From: JACVRW01 sp963733885
Lineage (GTDB): Bacteria > Actinomycetota > Thermoleophilia > Solirubrobacterales > Thermoleophilaceae
DNA length: 64,000 nt
Assembly: GCA_963733885.1 (NCBI GenBank)
Contig: CAVTES010000015.1
Location: 372,001 to 436,000 of the forward strand
Direction: 5' to 3'
Made by a program: the position numbers and the translations under genes. Within the stretch, counting starts at the first letter, position 1, and the number at the start of each line of letters is the position of its first letter. This document shows, in pieces, positions 26,103 through 33,422 of the stretch. The notes under the pieces are model-generated. The model was given only the letters and a program-made list of their open reading frames with translations, was not told the DNA's origin and did no database searches.

Positions 26103-27063
26103 TGACGGTTTTCCCGCGTCCGTGTCCCTCGTCGCCGTCAGCGAGGGCCTTCGGAGCCTTCTCCAGCGGGTACGTCTTGCCGATCACGGGCGTCACCTTG
26201 CCGGCTTCGATGACGTCTTTCAGGAACACAAGGTCCTCCTGGCGCTCAGTTGACATCACAGAGCGCAGCCGCTGACCCACGAACGGTGAAAGCAGCGCTG
26301 CACGGAGTTGGCGCTCGAAGCCACCGGTCCACGGCCCGCCCCCCTCGCCTCCGACGATCACGAGCGTGCCCTGCGGGGTGAGGGCCCGCCGCAGGTGCGA
26401 CAACGAACGCCGGCCCGCCGTGTCGAGTATCAGGTCGTAGCGCTGCGCCGCGTCCGCGAAGTCCTCGCGGGTGTAGTCGATCACCCGGTCGGCGCCGACG
26501 GACCGGACCAGGTCAGCCTTCTCCGTGCTGCAGACGCCGGTGACGTGCGCTCCGAACACCTTCGCAAGCTGCACCGCAAAGGTGCCCACGCCTCCCGACG
26601 CACCGATGATCAACACCGTCTGCCCGGCCTGGATCCGTCCCACGTCACGCAGACCGTGGAGGGCGGTGCATCCGGAGACGGGAACACCCGCCGCTTGTTC
26701 GGAGCTGAGATTCGCCGGCTTGTGCGCAAGATTCTCTGCCCGAGCGCAGGCGTACTCGGCGAAAGCGCCGCGACAGCTGCCGAACACCTCATCGCCCGCC
26801 TGAAACCGCGTAACGTGCTTGCCGATCGCCTCGACGCTCCCCGCCACGTCTCTGCCCGGAACGCGCGTCTTGGGCTTGCGCAGCCCAACCCCCATCAAGC
26901 GCACGAAGTACGGCAGGCCGGTCATGAGATGCCACACGTCGGGACCGACGCCGGCGGCGTGGACCCGTATCAGCGCCTCGTCGTCGCCGATCACCGGCAC
27001 GGTGATGTCGTCCAGCGCGAGGACGTCGGCCGAGCCGTACCGGTCTTGGGTCATCGCCCTCAT
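26092..27063 (-). CDS. zinc-independent medium-chain dehydrogenase (quinone oxidoreductase-like)
   Basis: A 323-residue NAD(P)-dependent alcohol dehydrogenase family protein. The N-terminal GroES-like domain reads MRAMTQDRYGSADVLALDDI; the cofactor domain has VLIIGASGGVGTFAVQLAKV with the AxxGxxG variation of MDRs. The catalytic zinc Cys/His set is absent, as in quinone oxidoreductase/RTN4IP1-like members. The start at 27063 was chosen because residues further upstream are Arg-rich and unlike the family; MTQDRYG (27054) is an alternative. Confidence 0.83.
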   Translation of the reverse strand: MRAMTQDRYGSADVLALDDITVPVIGDDEALIRVHAAGVGPDVWHLMTGLPYFVRLMGVGLRKPKTRVPGRDVAGSVEAIGKHVTRFQAGDEVFGSCRGAFAEYACARAENLAHKPANLSSEQAAGVPVSGCTALHGLRDVGRIQAGQTVLIIGASGGVGTFAVQLAKVFGAHVTGVCSTEKADLVRSVGADRVIDYTREDFADAAQRYDLILDTAGRRSLSHLRRALTPQGTLVIVGGEGGGPWTGGFERQLRAALLSPFVGQRLRSVMSTERQEDLVFLKDVIEAGKVTPVIGKTYPLEKAPKALADGDEGHGRGKTVITV

Positions 27064-27131
27064 CGGGTCGTCGAGGGGCCTCGCACGCGCACGGCCCGGA
27101 TCATGACGAGCCGTAGGAGCTCGTACGCGCC

Positions 27132-27482
27132 ATGACGGCCGAGCCGCGGCCCGAGGTACTTTCGGCGCGGGCCGCGAAAGACGCAAATTGCGCGGGTTCT
27201 CTGCTGCAGCCCGAGTGCGGTTGCTGCATCCTGGAAGTCGACGTCTGGAGTCGGCCCACAATGCCAGCTATCGCACACATGGTCTGCCACAACTGCGGCG
27301 CTCACAGCGAAGGACCGGCCGCGTCCACACGGTCTGTCGCAACGCGCTGCCGGTGTGGGGGTCTTCGCCAGGTCGTGCGGATCGTTCGGCATCCCCGAGG
27401 CGCAGCATCAACATCAATGGAAGAGCTCGAGCGCAGCGTCCAGGAACGGGCCAACGATGAGACGTTGACCCCCAGCCGTTAG
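27132..27482 (+). CDS. small Cys-rich, zinc-ribbon-like protein
   Basis: A 116-residue frame with eight Cys. The central part MVCHNCGAHSEGPAASTRSV followed by ATRCRCGGLRQVVRI looks like a zinc ribbon (CxxC ... CxC). An earlier cluster CAGSLLQPECGCC could bind a second metal. AGGAG lies 12 bases before the ATG, somewhat far; a start at 27279 would leave just the ribbon. Base composition is less extreme than in neighbours. Coding status uncertain. Confidence 0.45.
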   Translation: MTAEPRPEVLSARAAKDANCAGSLLQPECGCCILEVDVWSRPTMPAIAHMVCHNCGAHSEGPAASTRSVATRCRCGGLRQVVRIVRHPRGAASTSMEELERSVQERANDETLTPSR

Positions 27483-27799
27483 AGCTGCCGCGACGACCAG
27501 AGCAGCGCGGCGAGGATCACCGAGGTGAGCCCGATCACCAGCCCGACGATCCAGCCGGCCACATCCTGGCTCACGAGCACCGCGCCCAGCAGCGCGGCGA
27601 TTCCGATGATCCCGCCAGTCGCAACCACACGCATTGCCCCGCGCTCCACCTTCGAGCGGCGCCGGTCTCGGCCGGGAACCATGCCCTGAGGCCGCTCGAC
27701 CCGCCGAGCCTCGCGCTCTCGCTGGCGGGCCTCGCGCGGAGTAAGCGGCGGGTCGGGCTCAACCCGAGGAGGACGATCGCCGGAGTCTGAGGCGGTCAC
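27479..27799 (-). CDS. small membrane protein with basic N-terminus
   Basis: A 106-residue protein. Residues 1-55 are polar and very Arg-rich (PREARQREREARRVERPQG) and predicted cytoplasmic; two helices follow (VVATGGIIGIAALLGAVLVS and AGWIVGLVIGLTSVILAALL). Overlaps the end of the facing Cys-rich gene by 4 bases. No function assignable. Confidence 0.6.
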   Translation of the reverse strand: MTASDSGDRPPRVEPDPPLTPREARQREREARRVERPQGMVPGRDRRRSKVERGAMRVVATGGIIGIAALLGAVLVSQDVAGWIVGLVIGLTSVILAALLWSSRQL

Positions 27800-27847
27800 G
27801 CCACAAAAGTACCGGGAGCGCGCCCCCCTAAGCCGTGTCCGGTGGCC

Positions 27848-28564
27848 TCACGTCGGGACGGCGAGCCGCGTGACCAGGTCGCGCCACTCGTCGTCATCCA
27901 GACCCTGCGCCACGAGTCGTGCCGGCTCCTCAGGGTCGCGCAGAAAGACGTGGCACCGCTCCCCTTCCCCGGCGAGCACGACGTCGTGTGTCGCCCGAGT
28001 GCCTTCGTCCTCCCGGTGACTCACGCTGATAAGCGCCGTGTGCGGGCTGGCGCCGAGCACGGCGTCGGCGTCGGCGTCGCCAGGCGCGCGATCGCCCGAG
28101 GGCAGCCGCTCCCACAACCGGTCCATCGTGTCCGGCGTCTTACGCAGCGAGTAGAAGTGGATCCCGAGCGCATCGATCAGCACCTCGAGCGTGACGCCCT
28201 CCGGCTGGGGCATGAGCACGAAGCGCCACGGGCTGTCGGGCTCCGTTCCGGTTACGCGCGCGTCGAGCACGGTCCGCGCGCGATGCTGAAAGGCCAGCGC
28301 GATGCCAAGGTCCCCGCGCACCTGAACCTGGTCTGAGCCGGCTGAGGTCGTGATCAGGCTGCGGGCGGCGAGGGACCGGACGGCCTCGGCGACCAGCTCC
28401 GCTGGCGGCTCGCGCTCGAGGAAGTGGATGACGCCGCTGACCGCATCGATCTCCGCCAGGGTGTACCCGCCCAGCGGCACGGGGCCGGTGCCCACAAGCC
28501 CTACGACGGCTTCGACGAGGCCCTTCGGGATCTCGACGTCATCCGCGCGCGCCGACCGGTTCAC
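27848..28564 (-). CDS. hypothetical protein, EspG-like layout, partner of the 344-residue protein
   Basis: A 238-residue cytoplasmic protein. The first 95 residues are helical (LVEAVVGLVGTGPVPLGGYT ... AEAVRSLAARSLITT); the rest is an alternating sheet (RARTVLDARVTGT, WRFVLMPQPEGVTLEVLIDA, GIHFYSLRKTPDTMDRLWER). The look is that of EspG-like chaperones or immunity-type proteins, but that is a weak resemblance, not an identification. Its start overlaps the stop of the upstream 344-residue gene by 4 bases, so the two are produced together. Confidence 0.6.
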   Translation of the reverse strand: MNRSARADDVEIPKGLVEAVVGLVGTGPVPLGGYTLAEIDAVSGVIHFLEREPPAELVAEAVRSLAARSLITTSAGSDQVQVRGDLGIALAFQHRARTVLDARVTGTEPDSPWRFVLMPQPEGVTLEVLIDALGIHFYSLRKTPDTMDRLWERLPSGDRAPGDADADAVLGASPHTALISVSHREDEGTRATHDVVLAGEGERCHVFLRDPEEPARLVAQGLDDDEWRDLVTRLAVPT

Positions 28565-29595
28565 GTTCGCTCCTCCTGCTCCTCGACTCGAACGCGACGC
28601 ACCGCGTACCTGAGCTCGCGGTCACCGACCCGCTCAGTGCGCGCGCGGGTTCGCCCCGGCGCCGGCAGCGTCCACCGCGGCGGCGTCTGCTTAGCCGTCA
28701 GCACCTCCATCGCAGCGGTCGAGGGTGACTCGATGACGTAGACGCCGGAAGCGCCGAAAAGGCCCCGGCCGCCGCGGCTACCCGGGACGAAGACCAACTC
28801 GTCCAGCGTATTCGCGCGGTCGGGCGGCGGGAACCGCGCGGCCAGGTCCGGTGACGCGGACGTCACGTCGTCGCCCTTCTCGATCCGCTCGAGTGAGCCC
28901 GTCAGCTCTGCCTCCGCCGCCGCGGGCAGTGGCACCGTGGCCCCGAGGCTCGGGGAGAGGTACATCGGCCGGTGTTCCGTCGTCTTCGACAGGCCCCAGG
29001 GTCCGACGTTGCTCTTGGTCAGTCGGTAGACGATGTAGTCCCAGAGATGCTGGACGTCCGCGAGAGTCGGGAGGCGAAAGCCGTGGCCCATCGCGGCAGG
29101 CGTCTTCTCCAACTGGACCCAGGTGCCCGCCTGCGTACGCCCGTGGAGCTTCTCCCGCACGAGCGGGCCTTTCAACCCGATGTCGGGAAACCGGTCCTTG
29201 TCAATCGTCTTGTGATGGCTGGACAGCCGCTCGCGGCTCTTAGGGAAGCGCCAGCGCTCGTACAGCTCCGGCTCGTCGACGAGGACGTGAGCCCCGCACA
29301 GCACCTCACGAAACTGCGGCACATCGAGGCCATGCCGCTCCAAGTCAGCGATGATGGCGGCCTCGGACGGCGTGAGCCGCCTGGCTGCCAGGCCCAGGCC
29401 CGACCGGTACTTCCCGATCTGGGAGGCGATCTGCACCATCAGGCGAACGCGCGTCCGCACGCGCTCGGTCTCCTCCGCACTCAGGCGAACGGGCTCGGGT
29501 GCGCCGCGCGTCCCCGCCCCGGAGCCGGCGGCCGGTGTCCGCACCTCGGTCACGTCGGGCGACGTTAGCGCGTCTCGGTACGCCACAGGGAGCAC
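28561..29595 (-). CDS. hypothetical protein with a toxin-like central domain
   Basis: A 344-residue protein I do not recognise. Residues about 35-115 are helical; residues 120-225 form a motif-rich core (RERLSSHHKTIDKDRFPDIG, KGPLVREKLHGRTQAGTWVQ, LEKTPAAMGHGFRLPTLADV, HLWDYIVYRLTKSNVGPWGL) with conserved-looking His, Lys, Trp residues reminiscent of polymorphic-toxin cores. The C-terminal 60 residues are strand-rich and end in an Arg/Glu tail. GTG at 29595 is used; GTG at 29553 is an alternative. There is no signal peptide. Co-translated with the 238-residue protein. Confidence 0.6.
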   Translation of the reverse strand: MLPVAYRDALTSPDVTEVRTPAAGSGAGTRGAPEPVRLSAEETERVRTRVRLMVQIASQIGKYRSGLGLAARRLTPSEAAIIADLERHGLDVPQFREVLCGAHVLVDEPELYERWRFPKSRERLSSHHKTIDKDRFPDIGLKGPLVREKLHGRTQAGTWVQLEKTPAAMGHGFRLPTLADVQHLWDYIVYRLTKSNVGPWGLSKTTEHRPMYLSPSLGATVPLPAAAEAELTGSLERIEKGDDVTSASPDLAARFPPPDRANTLDELVFVPGSRGGRGLFGASGVYVIESPSTAAMEVLTAKQTPPRWTLPAPGRTRARTERVGDRELRYAVRRVRVEEQEERT

Positions 29596-30039
29596 CGCTC
29601 AGCGCGGACGTGACGAAGTGCTGGCTAGCGGTCTGATGTGGGTTCGGGGCAACAGACGGCCGCCGTCGAGAGTTGCGAGGTGGCCACGCATCCCGGTCGA
29701 GCCGGGGGAGGTCGCATGCCGCGCGGCGCCGCGCGGTCGCTGGGTCCGAAGATCGTTCGCCCACTGCCCTGGGAAGGGTCTGCACTGTCCTATGTAGGGG
29801 GTCCAGGAGGCCCACAAGTCGGGACGGTGACGTCGTTCCCGTAGCCGGGCCAGTGCGGTGGCCGCAGAAGATTCGAGAGAGACGCCAGTAGACCGAAGAT
29901 GATTCGCCCCGGCGAACTCACATCAAGCCTCTAGCTGTAGTTCCTGGTCGGCTGTGTGGCCGGGGCGCGGTCGCGACAAACGTCAGGGACGACATTCGGA
30001 GGATCTTCGGTCGCCGGGCTTGCCCGTTCCAGTCGGACG
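29596..30039. other. gene-free stretch upstream of a decayed gene
   Basis: No ORF with plausible coding character. It contains a short imperfect direct repeat (CCGAAGATnnTTCGCCC at 29746 and 29893). I see no promoter or RNA structure I could defend. Confidence 0.5.
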
Positions 30040-30615
30040 GCTCAGCGTGCACTACGGCGACGCAGGTTGCCGGAAACCCAAACGAGGCGCCGGCCGGGCA
30101 CTACATGCTCTTCGCGGTCGACGCCGCAGGTGTGCCCTCGGTCGCGCCGGTCGTATCGCTGCAGCGCGTCACAGCCCCGGACGCGCCGGCGGCACCCGCC
30201 AACCTCGCGCTCGGCCGCCCGGCGACCGGCTCGAGCCCCTGCGTCGCGAGCGAGGGGCCGGCGAAGGCCGTCAACGGCTCCGTCTCCGGCGGTCCCTCCG
30301 ACAAGTGGTGCACGAAGGTGGGCAGCCGCGTACTCACCGTCGATCTCGGCGCCTCGCGGACGGTGGCGACGTTCACTGTCAGGCACGCCGGCGCCGGGGG
30401 AGTCCACCGCGCTGAACACGCGAGCCTTCCGAGTCCGCACGAGCAGCAACGGCTGTTCGTGGACCACGGTGACGACGGTGTCGGGCAACACGGCCAGCGT
30501 CACGACCCGCACGATCACGCCCCGCAGCGCGCGCTACCTGCGCCTGGAGGTCACGGACTCCGAGCAGGGAAGCCGGAGCGGCGCCGCCCGAATCTACGAG
30601 TACGGGCCTCTCCGG
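30040..30615 (+). pseudogene. remnant of a galactose-oxidase-like / F5/8 type C (discoidin) protein
   Basis: The left part reads GNPNEAPAGHYMLFAVDAAG, the usual end of a galactose-oxidase-like DUF1929 domain, then ANLALGRPATGSSPCVASEG as the start of an F5/8 type C carbohydrate-binding domain. Near 30395 the frame changes and the domain finishes as STALNTRAFRVRTSSNGCSW, TVTTVSGNTASVTTRTITPR, ARYLRLEVTDSEQ. All N-terminal catalytic sequence is missing. A secreted glycan-acting enzyme has been lost down to its tail. Confidence 0.65.
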
Positions 30616-30734
30616 GTGCACCACCCTGCCTGCCGGCCGGCACGCGCCGCTGCCGGCGGGGTTGGACCGCGCGATGAGCTCAGTGCGCGTGACGCGCGCG
30701 CCCTAATGGCGCATCAGCCCAAGCATCGCCAAGG

Positions 30735-31811
30735 CTAAGCGAGCCGGATGCTCTCGGCACCGCGCATGTGCAGGTGGTCCAGCGCGGTGCCGCTCGCTTC
30801 GCGCAGGCGCAGCCGCTCGACGAGCGGCGCGTAGCGCCCTCCGGCCAGGCCGTCCGCCAGCACGGCTGCGCCCTGCGCCGCCGTTTTGGCGCGCGGACCC
30901 AGCCCGATGGCGGCCGCGACGGTGGCCACGCCGGCGAGCCGTTCGGTCAACGCGTCGAGCAGGCCGGGAGCGCCCGCCAAGCGGCCCGCTACGAGGATCT
31001 CGCGCGGCGTGGGGACCGAGGCCGCTAGGGCGAGCGCGGCCTTCACCGCGCCCTCCTCGAGCGCCAGCCATCCCTCGCTGTGGCCGGGATCGTCGCGTAG
31101 CGCCTCGAGCGCTCCGGGCGCCGAGAGATCCAGCTCCCCGCGCGGGTCAAGCGCCCCGCCGCTGAAGACGGTCTCCTTGGATAGCGCCGCGCCCAGCAGG
31201 TAGGCCACCTCCGCGTCGAGCGCACCGCACGAGCGACCCCCAATCGGCGCGCACGAGCCGCCGAGCCCGTCGACGATCTGCCCGCGGTCGACCGCAAGCG
31301 CGGCGCTGAAGGCGCCGCCGAGCTCGAGCATGATGAACGAGGTCTCCTCGTAAGCCAGGTCGAGCCGGTGCGCTTGGTCCGCGATGCACAGCGCCGCGCT
31401 GCAGACCTTGTCGGGGGTGCCGAGGTCGATGCGGTTCCACTTGCGGTGCACCGGGACCGTGGGCAGGTGGATCGCTCCCGGGCCGAAGACGAGCGGCAGT
31501 CCGGCCCCGATGAGCGCGCGGATCATCGCGCGCATGCCGCCGATGCCCGCACGCGCGCCCGCTTCGTCGCTCCGCAGCAGCAACATGAGCGCGAGCTCGT
31601 GCTCGCCCACCCGCTCGCCCGGAACGAGCGGCAGCCCGTAACCGGCGGGGCCGAGCACGAGGTCGAGGGGGCGGTGAGCCATGAGCGCATCGACCAGCGG
31701 TGCGGGGTCGAGCGCCAGATCCATCGAACGGAAGCTCTCGTCTAGCAGCACCTCGCCGCCGTCGAGCGCACACACATCGATCGACACCGTCCCGGGATCC
31801 ACGCCCGCCAC
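30735..31811 (-). CDS. DUF1464 family ASKHA-fold kinase-like protein
   Basis: A 358-residue protein whose start VAGVDPGTVSIDVCALDGG is the phosphate-1 loop of the actin/sugar-kinase fold. Family landmarks include LVLGPAGYGLPLVP, FGPGAIHLPTVPVHRKWNRI, DLGTPDKVCSAALCIADQA and GGAFSAALAVDRGQIVDGLG. DUF1464 is mainly archaeal (sometimes called predicted butyrate kinase) and has no proven role; here it is the last gene of a fae-mtdB operon. I chose GTG 31811, 19 bases after the mtdB stop; an ATG at 31865 would overlap mtdB by 35 bases. A part in C1-cofactor metabolism is inference from position. Confidence 0.75.
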   Translation of the reverse strand: MAGVDPGTVSIDVCALDGGEVLLDESFRSMDLALDPAPLVDALMAHRPLDLVLGPAGYGLPLVPGERVGEHELALMLLLRSDEAGARAGIGGMRAMIRALIGAGLPLVFGPGAIHLPTVPVHRKWNRIDLGTPDKVCSAALCIADQAHRLDLAYEETSFIMLELGGAFSAALAVDRGQIVDGLGGSCAPIGGRSCGALDAEVAYLLGAALSKETVFSGGALDPRGELDLSAPGALEALRDDPGHSEGWLALEEGAVKAALALAASVPTPREILVAGRLAGAPGLLDALTERLAGVATVAAAIGLGPRAKTAAQGAAVLADGLAGGRYAPLVERLRLREASGTALDHLHMRGAESIRLA

Positions 31812-31830
31812 CCGGGGGCCGGGCGTCGAG

Positions 31831-32697
31831 TCAGACGATCTCTTTGGCCACGGCGTAGACGCCATCGACGTTGAGCACGAGATCGTTGCGCTCGAACAGC
31901 TGGCGCACGCACGCCTTGTGCGTCTTCATCTTCCGGCCGCCGATGCCCAGCGCGCCGAGGACGAGTTTCCGCCCCCGCTCGACGAGGTCGTCCCCGGCCT
32001 CGACGCCCTCGATCCCCACCGGCTCCGCGGCGTTGTAGTCGGCGAGTACCTCGATCGTCGGATTGGCGCTCCACACCTCCTGGCGCAGCAGCTGCACGCC
32101 GGCCGGCCCGGCGGCGAGGACGATGTTCGCGCCCTCGAGTGCCGCCTCCATCTCCGCTCGGTTGGCCGGCTCGCGCGTGTCTAGCCCCAGCCGCTCCGCG
32201 ACCGCCAGCCCTCGCGGCTTGCGGTATGAGTCGGTGCCCAGGACGTCGGCCGGGATCGTCACCGCAAGCACCTCGCAGCCCTCCTGGATGAGGAGCACCG
32301 CGGAACGGAGACCGACGGGCCCGAGGCCGATGATCACGGCGCGGCGGCCGCTCAGGTCGCGATCCTTCGCGATCTGCGCGATCGCCGTGGCCGCCGTGGT
32401 GTTGCAGCCGTCGGAGTCGAGCATCGCCGACAGGCGAAAAGGACCGAAGTAGGAGGCCTGCACCTCGTCGAGAACCTTCTCGCCCATCGCCACGTCCGAG
32501 CCGCCGACCCACACTGCCATCGAGGAGAGATCGCCGGGCCCACGCGTGAAGAACGCTCCCTGGACCAGGCCGCGCACCACCTCGGGTGTGATGCTTCCAT
32601 GGCTGAGCAGGACGTCGACGCCGGCGTCGTTCGCCACGATGGCGTCGAACGGGCTCGGATGTTGATCGGTGTCGAGTTGTAGGAGGACCTTCTTCAC
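31831..32697 (-). CDS. mtdB: NAD(P)-dependent methylene-tetrahydromethanopterin dehydrogenase
   Basis: A 288-residue enzyme that oxidises methylene-H4MPT to methenyl-H4MPT. The N-terminus KKVLLQLDTDQHPSPFDAIV is the family start, with the substrate-pocket region LSHGSITPEVVRGLVQGAFF and TRGPGDLSSMAVWVGGSDV. The cofactor domain carries AVIIGLGPVGLRSAVLLIQE; C-terminus ends LGIGGRKMKTHKACVRQLF. MtdA and MtdB cannot be separated by eye, but pairing with fae favours MtdB. Located 27 bases downstream of fae in one leftward operon. Confidence 0.88.
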   Translation of the reverse strand: MKKVLLQLDTDQHPSPFDAIVANDAGVDVLLSHGSITPEVVRGLVQGAFFTRGPGDLSSMAVWVGGSDVAMGEKVLDEVQASYFGPFRLSAMLDSDGCNTTAATAIAQIAKDRDLSGRRAVIIGLGPVGLRSAVLLIQEGCEVLAVTIPADVLGTDSYRKPRGLAVAERLGLDTREPANRAEMEAALEGANIVLAAGPAGVQLLRQEVWSANPTIEVLADYNAAEPVGIEGVEAGDDLVERGRKLVLGALGIGGRKMKTHKACVRQLFERNDLVLNVDGVYAVAKEIV

Positions 32698-32724
32698 GGC
32701 CTGGGCCTGCGGCCCATCGCCCGG

Positions 32725-33237
32725 CTAGGCCTCCACGCCGGAGGCGAATGGGTGGCGCGCCTCGGCCGACTGCTCGATCACGGCGCTCGCGGCAGGCTCG
32801 CCGCCCATCGCGCGCGCGATCGACTCCTTCGTCGCCTGGTAGTTCCAGTCGAAGATCTTCTTGTCGTCCTCAGCCAGCCAATGGATGAAGACGCCCACGA
32901 TGATGCAGAGGTCGTCCGCCTCCCCCTCCGCGATCACCCCGTCACGCACCGAGTCGACGACAGCTCGTGCCACCGCCGCCTGGGCGGGCCCGAACATCTG
33001 CCCCACCTGCTTCTCGCCCTTGATCGTCACCTTGTTGGCCATGATCGTGTCGGGCTTGGCGGGCAGATTGGGCGCCACCACTGCGAGCAGATTCGTATGG
33101 CCCTCCTTCTGGTTCAGGAGTGCGGCCGCGAACGCTTCGCCGACCGGCCCGTCCTTGGGTCCGATCAACAGATCGATGTGGGCGACCTCGTTGCCATCGC
33201 CCACCAGGGACTCACCAACCGACAGGGTCCTCGCCAT
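32725..33237 (-). CDS. fae: formaldehyde-activating enzyme
   Basis: A 170-residue protein that condenses formaldehyde with H4MPT to methylene-H4MPT. GDGNEVAHIDLLIGPKDGPV contains the catalytic His (His20), and LNQKEGHTNLLAVVAPNLPA, KPDTIMANKVTIKGEKQVGQ and MFGPAQAAVARAVVDSVRDG are family hallmarks. Length is normal. The ATG is preceded by GAGGAGAGGAAGG. First gene of the leftward operon with mtdB and DUF1464; divergent from fhcB across a 170-base region with an inverted repeat. Confidence 0.95.
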   Translation of the reverse strand: MARTLSVGESLVGDGNEVAHIDLLIGPKDGPVGEAFAAALLNQKEGHTNLLAVVAPNLPAKPDTIMANKVTIKGEKQVGQMFGPAQAAVARAVVDSVRDGVIAEGEADDLCIIVGVFIHWLAEDDKKIFDWNYQATKESIARAMGGEPAASAVIEQSAEARHPFASGVEA

Positions 33238-33370
33238 GTGCCCTTCCTCTCCTCTTGGTTGTCCGCGGTTTCCAACGTCCGCCTGAAGCGGCGCGAGTGT
33301 AGCGCGGCGTACGCGTGCGGCGCAGGACGGGCCGCCGGGCTCTCGTGGGTATGCTGCGGCGCGCGGATGC

Positions 33371-33422
33371 CTGAGTGGTCACGACCTCAATTACGACCGT
33401 ACTTTCGGTCGTGACCACTGAG
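33371..33422. promoter_or_regulatory. inverted repeat at the fae/fhcB divergent control region
   Basis: AGTGGTCACGACC (33374-33386) and GGTCGTGACCACT (33407-33419) are a perfect 13-base inverted repeat, extending to 16 with one mismatch. Between them a third half-site TACGACC (33392-33398) is a direct repeat of the first, 12 bases apart, and can itself pair with the right arm. The right arm covers the proposed GTG start of fhcB, so the repeat could act as a DNA operator or as a 5' RNA hairpin. Confidence 0.6.

Noticed and set aside
29746..29910. Direct repeat CCGAAGATnnTTCGCCC as possible attachment or transposon ends
   Set aside because: Only 15 matching bases, no integrase or transposase between or beside the copies.
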